From: Rhynochetos jubatus
Lineage: Eukaryota > Chordata > Aves > Eurypygiformes > Rhynochetidae
Direction: 5' to 3'
DNA: 64,000 nt
Assembly (NCBI GenBank): GCA_027574665.1
Contig: CM050659.1
Span: 21,553,001 to 21,617,000, forward strand
Shown here: positions 42,101 through 57,100 of the stretch, piece after piece
Numbering within the stretch: position 1 is the stretch's first letter
Layout of the letters: each line of letters opens with the position of its first letter
The notes under the pieces: generated by a model
Database searches by the model: none
What the model saw: only the letters and a program-made list of their open reading frames with translations
Told to the model about the DNA's origin: nothing
Program-made: the position numbers and the translations under genes

Positions 42101-45100
42101 GTGCTACTCTCCTTCAGGAAAAGACCACTGAAAGGTGAGTAGCAATATACTTCCCTCCCATCTCTTGTGTTAATTCTATTCATCTTCTATAAAATCAGAC
42201 CATTTTTGTGTGACCTTGCGATTTGAAACAGTAAGAAAAGACAGTAATTTTGTCAGAGCTTTTTTGCATGCAAATCTTCATATGCCAGCAGCAGTAATAC
42301 AGTAAAACTACATTGGCCACAGTGCTCCTTGACTAGTCAAACACTGGAGACAGGCTACTTCTTTACAGGGGGATGGAAAAGCAGCTACAAATTCCATGGA
42401 AGCATAAAAGTCTCATAACTCTCCTGTTCACAGTTTACTTTACATCTATTCTCAGACCAACATTTCCACACATAAAATAAGTATGTGAGAAATTATTTAA
42501 ACTCTTTGTTGAAGTGAATCAACTTATATTTAACATCCCAGAGGATTATTTTAAGAAATAACAAGTAGGACAGGCAGAAAGTAAATTATTTACACTGCCA
42601 CATACCTTGAACAGGGCTAGTCAGCCTCCCAGGGATGGTCATTTGCCATTTAAAAAGCCAGCTTTTCACTGTGTGTGCCCATGACTCGACTTTGTTTCTG
42701 AAGTCAGGCGAGGAGCATAAAATACAGACTTAACAGGTACAGGTTCTTCTCTGAGCTATACTCCATCCATGTGTTCTGCCATTCTGAGTGGCAAACATAC
42801 AAGATAGACCAACACTGTACTTTAAGTGTAGCCCTGACTCAAGTTGAAGCCTGCACTTAGCTGGCACCCAAGCAGGCAGGTGCACGTTTCTGCCCTGCTG
42901 TAGGCTTTAGGTAATTGTGGGTATATGTCAAAGGAAAATACCACGCTCACTCCCATGCAACTGGAAAGGTCCAAGTTCCAAGCCTGAATCACAGAACTCA
43001 ACATTCCTTGCAGTGACATGGTACAACTGGTGTGGGACGTAGGAGCAGTTGCAGGTCCTCTCTAAAAGACATAACTTGCATGAAATGAGCACTGATGAGA
43101 CTTGTAAGCTACTTGTGTTCATGATGACCTTAACACAGGTGTGCCAAGTCACTCACTCTCTGCTGTCTTAGGTAGTATCTGACCTATCCTCCTGAAGACA
43201 ATCCAGACAGCCCTAGGATAAACAGCTGAGACCAGCAATAAATGGAAGTGGAAACAGTCACAGAAACATAAAATGACTCTTCCAAGATAACTTTTGCCAG
43301 GTCCTTAATTTCATGGTCACACTCTGAAGTACCAAAAGCAATCCCTATTAACACAGCTGGCTACCAAGACAGTAACTGCAGCTGTACTATTAACAACGTG
43401 GACACCGGTCATTGGTTTCTTTCCAGTACCCGCACAATTATCCAATAGGGAACTGTGATACTTTTTTGTGCTCATGTACTTAGTAGGCAGAAGCCAGTTG
43501 CACCATATGCTTTCCAATGTATAACAAAAAAGTGATTAAAAAAAAAAAATCCTACAAACAGGGCTTTAGGCTTCAAGTCAAATATTTTTATCTATTAGAC
43601 TTTACTCATAAGAACAAAGTAACCCCGAAGTACAGAGAGGAAATGTGAACCAAATGCTGAGCTTCTTAGTAAAGCATAAGCGAAAAAAAATTCATTAGGT
43701 GTATGCCAGACGGTTCTTATCAGAGGTAAGTCAGTATCCCTCAAGAATCTTTATTTTTGTTTGTCACAGTTATTTGTTTCTCTGTCCAGTTAAAACAGAG
43801 GAAATCTAATTAAGTGCAGGATTATTCAACGAGGATGTTATTTTTTTAAATGAAGCACACTCCTACCTCAATTTCCCTTGTGCCAAGAGATGCATTTACT
43901 GAAAAAGTGTAAGATGGAGGAAAAGAAAAAAAGTAAAAGACTCTGTAAACTGCATTTTCCTCTGCAGGTCTTTAAATGTGGAAGTATCATTGAAACAGAC
44001 AATAAGCACCACAATTGCTCAGAAGTCATTAAGACATTTTGCAAAATAACCATAAAAAGCCCAAACCCATTTTGCAAGTCCAAGGAAACCACATTTAGAC
44101 GCTTCTCGTGATGTGGCACTGCAAGTCACAACCTGGGAACATGGCCAAATTGTGCTGCTCAGCGAGGAGGTCTGGAAAAGATCCCATACCTGGAGGTTTC
44201 AAAGCAGCCTGTCGCACAAGATGGAAGGAACACTCAAGCTCCACCACCTTTGAGGGACACATATCTTGCTCTTTTCTCCAGGGCAAACTACACTGTCATA
44301 CAGGAAAAACCCAATATTCCTTCCTTCTCCCTGCCCATTCCCATTTGTCCATCTGCTGAAGGGAAAAATCTTCACCCTCTGAAGTAATTGAACTGATCAA
44401 AAGTTCAACATCAGGAACTTGTGTGTGTTTCTAGCAGCCAGCTCACGGAGATGTTCTGGAAGCCTCTTCCAAGGGTAATGCCCTGCACTGGAACTCAGAA
44501 GTATGATGGACACTCCTTGGAACTGCCACATCTACCCAGCATGTTAAGCGTCATTTGCAAAATATATTAGGTATTCATTTTGCAAAAGAGGTTGGGTTTA
44601 CAGAAATGCACTTCCTTCAGCAACACGATACGTAGCATTCACGCAGCTGTATTTAAACAAGTGCGAAGGAAAACACATTGGGAGGTATTTCCCTTGAAAC
44701 CGCTTCGCTTGTGCAAAATTCACATAAAGGGGCTGACATAAATGGTAGTTTAAGCAGTCATTCTTAGAAACTTGAAAGCAATTTGCTTTACAGGTTTGAA
44801 AATTAAAACCCTGCCTTCCTTACAGCTGATGGGAAAGTCCTCAATGAACCCAGCTTTCCTCTTCAGCACAGACTGGAGAGTTCATAATTCTGGTAACTAC
44901 AAAAGCATGTGACAGAGCCAAGGCGCTGCTTACAGCAGATACTCTCTTATCAAATGAAATAAAACTAAAGACACCTAAAGGCAGTACACCTGACACGCAC
45001 TGTGCAAGAAAAAATAATGCAGAATATGGCAGCTACATTAAGGCTGTGAAGGAAACCCTGACTGCTTTCTGTCACCCAGTGCATGAAATAAGGCCACTGT

Positions 45101-48100
45101 AAGCAGAACTATTAGTCACCCAAATGTTCTCAGGAGTTAACGCGCATTGCGGCTGATAAAAAAAGAAGGGAATGGTTAGAACAGATTAGTTCAGGTTTCA
45201 CTTGTGATGTTAGAAAAACAAGCGAAGTTTAATTACTTCACTGCTCTGGAAAAAGTCTGGAGATAACGCTTATGTCATTTATTGTATCAAGAGAAAACAC
45301 TAAATCTTAGGAAAATTTCCTTTAATGTCCCAGGCCCACTGATCCAAGCCTACGAGGAACCACTGGGTGTCCTGTTGCTAGTTTGGTAATGCTTTTGGAT
45401 TTACAGCTCAAGTGCAGCTGGAGTTATACAGGGAATGACCACCTGCTGCCTTGATTTTGCATGCAGACTTTATTTATTTATTTTGAATTTGCTGTGAGAC
45501 AGACTGGGCTATATTTCCACTGCTAAGGATATTCCAAAGGTTAACATCTTCCAAAAACATTTTGTACTGCTAGGAAGACATGCCCTAATTAAAATGAGAC
45601 AAGAACAACCTCTTCTGCTATCTTCACATGTCTCTTCATTTGGAAAGAAAATGTATTCCAGAAGAACTCATTAACTATTTTCAGAGTTCTCTTATGAAGG
45701 CGTACAGAGGGCTAACTTTGTAGTGTTTTATTTCAAAAGATTTTCTATTAAGTCATATATTTGCATAAAAATACAGTTGAGTAAGTAACAGATTCTTAAC
45801 TAAAACTTGAGAAAATATATAACTAAGGTAGTTCTCACAGAGTGAAAGCCCTGTGGAGCACCAACTGTCTCCTACTCTGTGTCTGTAACTGCCCTGCACT
45901 GCAGGACTTCCCCATCTCAGCTGGGATCCTCAGTCATTAGTCATCATCATCAAAGAAATGCCACAATAACATCACATAGGTCCTCAGAATGACCAACGCC
46001 GTCGGCAAGTATTGAGGGAAATCAAGCTCCACAAAGAAGAAACAAAACCGGTTTAAAAATTTGCTAGAAAATACCCATTACCTGTATTTCTCCTGTAAGA
46101 ATATCCTGATTTACATTCCAGGTGTTCACAAAGTGTGATTCACGATGACAGGGTGAGCAGTCCTCAATATCTTTGTGGAAATATATTAAACAGCGTTTCC
46201 AATGAAAAGGTTACTGATGGGCATGGGCTGGGGTTGACAGGCAGGGCTGAGGGTGAATGCTGCTGCACCACTCCAAAGAACTGGGAGCCAGTATGCTATA
46301 CATCTCCCAGGAAGTATCTGTTAAAGTATACAAGATATAGCTTTGACACTTCTGTGTGATGTCATTGTTCCTCAGTCCACATCAGCCATCACTGCAGTTA
46401 ACAGTCCAAGTTACAAATAATAAATTCATTATAAACCAAAAAAATAACTTTACTGAATGGGATTGTTTATGAGTCTTGCAACTATAGAGGAAAAAGATGC
46501 CCAGACCCAAGACACTACTTTGGTTCTAGGAGCTACATTCATTCTAACATACACAGTACAGCCTGAAAATATGCTACATATATAACTATATAAATACGCT
46601 ATTTAGATATAAAGTGACTTTGCCACGCAGAGCATGGGCTCTGCATGTATGCCCTGAAAGCTTACAGTTCATTTACACGCAAGCCCATTCCCTAAGAGTA
46701 GCAGTTTGCAGCAAACACAGCTATGGCAAGAATACCCTGGGCTGATGCCTTTGTTATTTTTTTCCTCATCTAAGAATTTTGACTGTGTTTGTGGAACCTG
46801 ACAGGAAAGGGAAATACCCAGACACACAGGCAGGCAGATGTTGCTGGTCTGGCAACAGAGATGTGAGCAGAACAAATCTGTTGTTGAAGCAGATTTGCCA
46901 CTGTGCTAATACGTAGCCCAGCTTCAGGAGCAGGTGGAGAGGACACAGCTCAACAGCAGAACAAGTTCTGCTGTACTGTTCCTGCAGAATACTATGGATG
47001 TGAGCACAAACCTAAGGGATCTGTCTTAAAAGATAATGTCTCTATGGAACTTTGAAAAACAAAACTAAGCGCAGAATTGTATCACCCTTAGTGCTAACAC
47101 TAGGTACTAAAAAATTCTTAATTTACTGTACACTGAGAATTCAGCACACACTGAGTCATTTTATTAGAGCTTTGATCATTCTTAAAAAAGTACAAGAAGC
47201 TTGAAGAGACAACCAGAGATTTCTTTTTAATAGTCCTTCAAAGCTGTGCATTTTTTGTTCTGTATTTACTATGGATTAAAACCAGATATTTTAAATTACT
47301 TTGACTTTTTATTTATAAGTTTTGGCAAGACTTGGCTGTTTTTTTTTTTTTAAAAAAAGCAAAACCCCAAGAAATTTCCTAAATCACCCATTATTACTAA
47401 GGACATTTGTATCTAGGCTACTCACACTACTAAAATGTTCCTTTTTCCAAAGAAACTGGATGAGATACCTGGTACATATAACCCTTTCTTGGTGCAGTTC
47501 ACACCTTCCCTCCAAGTTTTCTATGTCAGCAATTCCACAAAAAGTCAAAGAGTATGAAATAACACCCATAAAAACAGCTTGACATTAGATAGATGTGAAA
47601 ATAGGCTTGTTGGACTTATGACTTATTAGAAAGCAGCAGCTAAAATATTGCTAATTTACAGCTTAGAAGGAGGAGACTGGCAAACACCTGAGGTCTTCCT
47701 CCTGTTTTTGCAGAATTGGGTCGAGGGAAAAGCTGACAGTCTCTTTATCTCGTTTTACTGGCATCTCTTTTTCCACACTTAAGAAACTTAGGAGTCTTTC
47801 ACACAGAATTTTTTCGAAACTGTCATCTGCCCCTCAGCCATGCTGCACTCATTCCTACATACCAGTTCAGAATGCACCATTCCTGCCCACTGCTCCTACA
47901 TCTTTCTTAAGGGCCATGTGCTCCAGCATTTTATAGCTATTTTTTTATACAATTTATGCTTATACCCAGATTCTCAGCCAGACCATTCTGTAACCTGCAT
48001 GTTATGTGTTCATCTCCTATTACCACTAGGTTCTGTTATTTGGACGCTCCTTTATTTGTTCAAAAATCATTCCCTTTTCTTTCTGGTCAGACCTCCTACA

Positions 48101-51100
48101 GGAGATGCCTATTGTGGTAACAATCCCTGGTTTTCCTTCCTTCCATTTTCTCCGTTTTCTGAGCATTTCAAAGCCAGCCCTGACATTTTCCTGAACACCA
48201 GCAGGCATACAGATTCCTCATTCACAAGGAGACCACTTCGTGTTCTCCTTGCCTATCATTCGTGAACAAGCTCTAGGTTATCTGTATCACTCTTGCGCTT
48301 ATTCTGATAACCCTTTGTTATGCTGAGGAAGTTTAGTCCTAGATGAAGATTTTTTAATTTCCAAAAATCACCGATTTTTTTTTTTCCCACTTCTAAGATG
48401 ATCAGCAAATTGTTCCCTCTCATTTTTCCCTGACCCTAGAGTAATTCTCACCTACTCACAGACAAAATAACCCACTAAGGAAGTAATACTTTGTTTTAAG
48501 CTCACCAGATTCCATCATACAGAAGGATTAGGTAGCAGACACTAGAAACTTCCAGATGATTCTAAGCCATAAAAACTAATTTTGAAATAAACATTTTTGC
48601 ACCAATAATGCTTACACGATGTTGTGATTCAGACTTTCTTGTTTTCTTCTTGTATTACCTTTTCTGAACTCAGAGAACTCCTGGTTATTTCCATCAAAGG
48701 CACGAGAGTTGTTACATACCAGAGTCAGAAAGAAGCATTAACCTACAGTTATTTCACAGGTCCTACTCTTTTTTCACTGTAGATGTATGAGTCCTTTTCT
48801 CTTCTGAACAGGGAAACTACCTCTAAAGCATCTTTTCAACCTCACCCTCATGGAAAGCTGAGTAATGTCAGGATGTTCTCCTATCTTCCAAATCTGATTT
48901 CCTATCAGGACGAGTTGCAATTCACACCAAAAATGCTGCACATTTTTCCCAGCAAACAGGGATGACAGCTAGCCTGGGGGACCCACACATTTGGCTTTAC
49001 TTCCAACTAATTGGCACTACAGCCTCTTTTACCACTACACACAGAGTTTTGCCTGGTTAACCATCTTCATTGTGTGCTCTATCTGGCTGCAGGCTCCATG
49101 ACTGGCGTACTTCCTGCCTATCTGTTGCCTAATTAAGTTTGCTTTGTAGTAATCCCTGCTGTCGGCTGTTTTCCTGGCTCATGAATTGGCTCCTAACCTG
49201 ACTGTCGGCCAAATTTCTTAGAACTGGGCCTTCCTCATAGGTTGGGTCTGCAATCCTTCTGTTTCTGAGAAGCTGACTTACTCAGGAGATCACGCTGAAA
49301 ACCTCTGTCACACCTTTCGCTTACTGCCAACGTAAACTCTTTAAAAGAGACTAATTTCTGCAAAGGGCACCTCTTCTCATTATGAGATGCTTAAAGTAAT
49401 TAGTACCAAGAGTATTCTGAAGCAAACGCACTTAATTAGAAGAGGGGCAAATTTTGGGATGGCGTGAAAAGAGACAGGGACAAAGAAAATGAGGTATTAA
49501 GGAGAACTTAACCTGAAGAAAAGACTCCAAAGAGTCTTCCTACAGGAATCCCTGGCTGTCTGTCTGACTGCACAGTGAGGTGGCTGATAGAAAAAAACAT
49601 TAAGAACATTTACAACCCTTCACATATTGTGAATAAAGGACTGAACCAGAGAAACTGAAGGGTCAATGTTAGGCCGTTTCTAAGGAGTTACATGGCAAGT
49701 AAAACATCACGGAATCCTCAAACACTCCACTCTATAGCCAAGAAAGACGCAACTATTTTACATTATAAAAATTTGGATATGAGGAAGTTTTTACTCTCCA
49801 GTATTTAGGAAGCATAGGGGGTTACTGGGAAACTGTTGTTGAACTCTCTGGTTTGACCATATGGATCCAATCTGTAGCACAACTTGTCATTTTTGGTCTT
49901 GGAGAAAGTGCCACAGAGACAAAGCTACAACAGAAGGCCAGTTGTGGCAAGGCTCCAAACGGGGAGAGAAAGCTAGTCTGAGTCTGTCTTCCCAGCTGTC
50001 TACACACATAAAATGAAATCAGTGGGAGTGATGGCACTGGCTTCAAAGGGAGCAGAACTTCGTGCACCCAGATTACTAATGGTAGCAGTGGTGGCTTGTA
50101 TAAGCAAGAAATTATAAAGTATCTATTCCCAGGGCGATACGCCTGCACCCTCAGCTCACAACCCCAGCACTGAACAGAGAGAATCATGGTTTACTATGCC
50201 TTCAGGTGAGGAGGACGTCTCACGTACACGGCAGAGCAATCCCACTGCTGCCAGCTGACCACACGACTTTCAGTAGTCACCTCAGCTTAAATCCATAGCA
50301 GTAACACCTCACTTTTAAGAAGCTCAATTTTAGAAAACCATACTTTTTTCAGACTGGAGAGGAGAAAATAGAACAAAAATTTGCTTGGTATAGTGAGACT
50401 TCATAACTTCCCAACCTAAAACAACTCACAGCATTGTAAGATGCAGCAAGGAGCTTTTTAAATGCTCCATTTGCTCAAAAAAAAATGGAAAGGCTTAAAA
50501 ATCCTGGGTTGCAAACTCACATGAAGCACAATTACTTGAACAGGTCCACATACTTCTCTGCTGGGCTTTTCCAAACCATCTGGAAGTGCTCTATGGAGCT
50601 CAGTTTGAGGGCCCATGTTTTGTTTGACTTCAAAAGTAAACACAGGCCCCCACTGGAATTACAAAATACGCTGCCCTTGCCGGAAGATTTAGAAACAGTT
50701 TCAGGTCACAGAGTCACCTCAGCCACCCTGGTGACAGAACAACGCTAGGGTTTCTGGTTAGCTTCCAAAGCTGTGGAAATCTTCTTAACGGGAGACGTTT
50801 CCTAGAATACATTTAGCCTCATTTAGCGCACGCGTCCTTTCGGCCAAACTGAAAATCAAATCATGGAGCCACGATTGGCTACCTGAGCCCCTTCCCTCAG
50901 CCTGCTGAAATAGAGTTGTTCACCATGACCAAATTCTGCGATGTCTGTAAGAAAGATAAGACAGGCACCTGTCCCCTCAAAAAGTCTTCACAAAGGTACT
51001 CCAGATTAGGAGAGATGATGTAAGACTGAACATATGAACAGGTTTGGTCTTGATACCCATTGCACAAGGGATACTTTGAGATGCAATGAGATCTGCTTTA

Positions 51101-54100
51101 TTTATGTTGGTTTAGTTAGTATATGGTGTGGTTCTCATTAGAGGGCTAGGCCCGATGTATTTAGGTTGGGTCAGAAGGACATGTACAATAATTGCTTAAT
51201 GCCCCATTTGGCAAAGTTAGTTTTATTACTTAAAAAAAAAAAATCTTGGCAGTTGTTAAAAAAGCAGCTGGCACATAAGTTGTTTGACTTAACTATTACC
51301 TCATTTTTTCTCAAAATATTGCCAAAACTTCTTAATGACAGTGAACAGATGGTCAACATTTTTCAACGTTATAGATAATCCTCTTCCCAAATCAAATGAT
51401 AGCATTTTATTTGTTTAACCACAAGGGGATTTGAACTTGAATTAGACATCATTTACGTATATTCCATGACCAACATTTAGTAAAGGTGGAAGTACTGCAA
51501 TATTGTCAAAACTGCAACACATCAAAATAGTTTAAAACAAAGTATAGCTCTTACATTCATATTTGGGGGAGAAGGGTCTGGTTGCTGGCTGACTGCCAGC
51601 ACTCAGAAGCCTTGGTAGCCAGCAGCCTGCCCTCCTAAGCTGCTGTGCACATTCAGTCAGTCCACCTTAGAGTTCAACCTAAGATATATCACCACCTTAG
51701 AGTTCAACCTAAGATATATCACCACCTTAGAGTTCAACCTAAGATATATCACCACCTTAGAGTTCAACCTAAGATATCACCCAATCAGCTGGTATAGAAA
51801 GAAGGATGAGGAAAGAAACGAAACTGGACAGACAGGTGAAGTCTCTGCCAGGAAGCAGGCATACGCAAAAGTCCAAGATTTTTCATTATGACCACTGTTA
51901 AACAGCCAGCATTTGTCAAGAGCTACTATAAAATGCAATAATCCCTCCTTCTCTTGAATGTGAAAAGATCTTTATAAAAATAACTATACAATGATCCCAG
52001 CATTACATCTACCAAGCTGAATATGCACAGTTAGTACAATAAGACAGCATTTAGAACTGGTCGTATCTTGGCACTGTCAGTTTGAAGGAAATGTCAACAT
52101 CTCAGAGTCTGGTTTGATTTGAATTGGTGTGGTGGGCCAACCTGCAGGCCACAGATATCAAAACTATGTCCTACAGTGCTCGTCAAGCCAGGTAGTAGGA
52201 AGCCACATAGAAACAGAGAGAAGTTTGAACCAACAGCTTAACAGAATTTTGTCTCCAGCAAATACGTTTGTGCAAAACTTCTGCAAAACAAACTCATTTG
52301 TTGAGTCGACAATTCCAAAGAAATTGTGTTTCATCAGGAAATCCCCAAACTGTTCCAACTAGTGTTTAACCAGTCAGAGCAGAATTCAGCAAACATTATT
52401 AAAAAATACAAGTTGTAATTATTACAATTTCATAGCAAAGAAATGTCAACCAACCTTCAACTAATTATCACAAGAGAGGCACTTTGTACACCCAGTATTA
52501 AGTTGAGGGGATTAGTTCCAGACAAAAGTTAACCTAAGATCTCTTGCCAATGCGACATTAGTTTATGCTAGATAACAATTAAATTAAATCATTCAAAGTT
52601 CTGACCTCAGGTTGTGCCGTTCAGTGCAGGGATGCTGGGGATCTGTCTTTCTTTTCCAGCTTGTTTGATCTGCAGTAATTCTATCAAAAACTCTTTGCTC
52701 ACAGATAATTTACACTACATTTGCTATCAACATTTTAACTTCAGAGAAAACCTGTGGAACCTCATGTATCTCTGGGTACACTAGCCTTTAATTCAGATAG
52801 CAACTACATTTTTGAGCGAAATCCCTCAATCTTACTCAATTTCCCCTACTTAATGTGCTTTCTTTCACACTGCAGTGAAGCCTTGTAGTACATAAACAGG
52901 ATTTCTTTTGAGCAAAGCCAAGCCAGGAGATGGGCTCCACAGCATGCCTGATGCACTCCAGTGGTCCTTCACTTCGTGGGACCAGACTCAACTCAGTGTA
53001 AAGTGTCCACCATGTCCTCAGAACCAACCGCCTCAATCTACAGCCACGCTCATTCCCAACCACACCAGTTGCTGGAATAGCCTCTGTGTGGATTTTTAAT
53101 CAGACAGGAAGAGGTTCTATAAGGCCATTAATAGTCTTCTAATTGATAATATCATCATATTTTAATGGGCTTTAAAGAGCGCATGATGCATAAGAAATAC
53201 GTATATTATTTGACATGATCACATATCATGGAAAAAAAATGTAATATAATTGGTACCGTCAAGTTCTCCCAGTTTACAGCAATTCTAAGCGGTAAAAGCT
53301 GCGTGGGACCCACTCTTTGCTGAATAATTTGTGGAGTCTTAGAAACAATTTCTAAATTTTTTTTCCTTCAGATTATTTTTTGGTGGGGGAGGTGAGGACA
53401 GGATTTAGAATGAAAAAATGAAAGATTAGTATCAGCTGAAGAGCTCCAGCACATGTTGAGCAAAGTTTAAAACAAACCCTAATATTGTTATAAATTCCAA
53501 GATAAGTGAACAGGCATCAGGAGAAGGCGCACATGCAACAAGGGCTGTGTCTGCTAGTTTATCTTTGTGAGTGTTTGAAAGTAGATGACAGTATATAAAA
53601 ACAAAAAAAGCCAACACTATCATAATTGAATGCAAAATGAGCTACAGAGATGAAATGCTGCAGGCTGTCTACTACTCAGTGCTTCTTGAGACGCTGCAAA
53701 CAGGGCAAATGCCCTCCTGGTTACTGCTGACTTCTCCGCAGTGCATATCTTAGCAAGACAGCCATCAACACAGCATGACATTTTCAAAGCGCATTGTCCC
53801 TGCCCATAAACTGTGGGTCAAACAGCGAGAAAGGAGAGCGAAAAACAATTTTTCAAACACAATTTCTTCTGGCATTCCCAAAAATGTTCTAGCTGCAGAT
53901 CACTCACCTGCACTGGAACGATACACATCAGAAATCCAGCCTTTCACCGGACAGTGGCACTAGAATTTACATTCACTTCCAAGCTTACATTCTAATTTAA
54001 CAGGGTTGCTTTTTCCACCTTCCCTCTTGTGCTTCATAGTTTAATATAAACCGATTTTTACACCCATCAGTTGTTGTTCTGAAAGAGGACTGCATGTGAG

Positions 54101-57100
54101 ACTTGTATGTGGAAGTGGGTTCAGTAAGAACAAGTTTGTGCTCACACTGCCTCCTTTCCCAGAAAGTCCAAAGGTACCTCTGGATACCTCCACTATCACA
54201 GCAGACTGCCTTTTAACATGGCCTTGTTGTACCAGGTCGATAGCTGGTATCTCAGCGGGCCAGAAAAACGGGAGTAGGGACACACTGATTTACAAGTCCC
54301 ACACGTTCACCCAGAGACTCCAGCTGTAGGGAGGGGCTGTTATATTCTCCGTGATGCTACCCAGCATTTTCTTTTCACAGCATTGTGTTAGATTTCATAT
54401 TAAAGTCATTTTAAGTTCTAATAATGCAATTTAGGCAACCTGAACAACCACATCCAAAATTCCTAGATTTCTAACTGGCCAAACCCAGTTTGGTGGGCTT
54501 CTCCTGACATTACATTTACTCTCAAATTGTCATATGACATGTAAGCTTAACTAGACATCTTCTCGTGCATTTACGTAGTAAGAGCCATAAACTCAGTTTA
54601 ATCATTTCATCTGACCTCTGAGAAAACCTCCAGAAAAGGTCCTAGCTGGGGCCTTTCAGTGAAGATAAGACCTCTGCACTAAGAACCACACTTCTGCACA
54701 AATCACTGGACTGTGACCCAAGAATCTTTACAAGAGAAGAACTGATAAAGAGGGGAGGATGGCTGCAATGTGGCCCAGGAGCTTTGTCACTGAATCACAG
54801 AGCCAGGCTTTCCATTAACTTATCATTAGATACAAGGACCATTTTGGAATCACTGACTAAGATGAGGGATGCTTCTATAATGGATTTCTTCTTGTGCAGC
54901 CTTCACGGTAAATTGGATCACATTAAATTTCACCGAACAGCCAAAGGTGGGTACCAACCAGCATTATGGCTTTTCAAATTTAATGCAAGCCATTGGGGCA
55001 AAAAAAATGAAATTTTGCTCTTGTAGACGTGCCTTACAACTCAGCTGGAAGAAGTCCCTAAGTGGCTGGTACACAAATCCTGTATCACCCTATTCCACAA
55101 AGGGCTGACTCAGTTCATAGAGATTAGTCTTCTACCAAGCTCTGTCTTAAAGATAAAATAAAAGAGTATAACCACCTTAATGTGTATCTTGCACACACAC
55201 TAACAACTTGGAGCAAAAACAAGAACCTGGGGACAAGGGGGTTCTACATACCTACATCCCATTTCTAGAAATATCTTTCACTAATCAGGCAGTGGGTTTT
55301 AGGTACTTTCGACATTTTTATTGCCTAAATAAGATTTTGTAGTATCTGGTCAGAAACAAGTTCATCACAGCTTGATCTTATCAGAAGTGCACCCTGGGAG
55401 GAGGACATTTAAGGACACTGCCTATATTATTTTCATTGAGCTGTCAGCTTATTGTCATTTTTCTTGTGCTTTTTAGCCCTTTCTTTCCTTTAATAAGAAA
55501 GCTTAGCTTTATTCTGATCTGGTTAATTGTGCAAAATTGACAGCTGAAACATTTTTTTAAGCAAAATATGGATTCAGGGCATTGGCAGAGTCCCATCTTC
55601 CATCTGCCTGTTCTGAACTTAAAGGTTTTGCAGCAATGGAGAAGCTAGGCAGGAAGCCAAGGAATTAGCCTCAGGCTGTACAGTCTCCTCCAAGAAACAA
55701 GCTGTGCTGTAGGATACATAATCACACCATCCCCTTTCCCAGTCCAGCCAGTCACCTCCTTATCCCTCTGGCATGGCAGGACTCCAGTAGCTGCCTGCAG
55801 ATGTCCAAGAAGATGTCAGCAGGGCTCAGGATGGCTTGATGGAAGTAGTGTTGCAAAAGGGAAAGATTACCCCTTCTAGCAGTTAGTTTACTCCAAGGAC
55901 AGGTCTCAGTAGGATGGAACACGTGTTTAAAGGACTGAAAATGCCTACCGATACAGGTCACATAAGAAACAAGCTAAAATCCAAATGAGTTCTCAGGTCA
56001 GCAATGAAAACAGCCTAAAATCTTTGTGACATCTTAACAAAAGAGATGCCAAGAGCTCAAACTGCAAGGTCAACAGTGTTGTGGCCAGTTCAAACAATCA
56101 AGTTGAACCCCGGGAATGTAAAGAGACAGAAGAATGATGCTCATCGCTAAAGGTCAAAGCATTTGCAGGATATTGTGTTCCAGAACCAAGCTAGGTCTGT
56201 CTCTTACCATATGTAACCACAAAAGGTGTTGGGCAATTGGCTTTAGCTCATACTGTAGGTTACACTGAGAACTTCCTTGCAAAGTTCTTCCACTTATGTG
56301 TTTAGACATGTTTTCACCCTGCCATATGATGATTTGAATGGATTTTTATGTTTTCAGAGCAAACACATCATCAGTTATCGATTAAGAATTCATGCTCAAG
56401 ACTCTCTGCAATTAGGGAAACATTTAAGCACATGCTGACAATCATTTCTAAATAGTGACATTTTCCTCAGTTCAGTCCTAGAAAGCAATGCCTTCAATTT
56501 ACCCATACTGTGTCGGTGAAATACATAGGAAAAAAAAAAAATCAGGGTTGCTAGTGTTCATGTAAGACTTAATTTCTTTTGCTTTCCCTTGGAGGATGAC
56601 TTTTCAATATTATTACAGCAAGAACAACTACTTTATTACCATTAAAAAAGACAACCAGTATTATTTCCCTTCTCCTTAAGCCCTTCCAAGTTAATTCTTC
56701 AAGTACCCACAATGCAGCTCATTCCTCTCTCCATCTCCGTGAGCAAAATCTCTAAGGTTCATTTTGATATGCCCTAAAATATTTTGGAGACCTGAAGAGA
56801 AAATATTAAGCAGATGGTATCTGAACAAAAATTAGCTTTGTAATTGACGGCAGAGTGGAGTCAGCAGCTCTGCATTACCCTAAGACAGGCAACAACCAGC
56901 TGCATTAAGATAAAAGTTATAACCCTTTCATAAAATCAAAAGAAATTAAGGACTTCTACAGAAAACTTCCTTAAACATTTGGTTGCTTCAAACGCAGACT
57001 TCAGAGAGAGGGGCTTTAGCTACACAAAAGACTTTCTCAAAGGGAAATGCTTGGATTCGTTCAGAGTTTTGTTCCTTCACAAACAAACACCAAAGTCAAA

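Noticed and set aside
47840-48265. A 141-codon plus-strand open frame rich in Leu, Phe and Ser.
   Set aside because: No domain, membrane pattern or exon border is convincing, and the length is within chance expectation.
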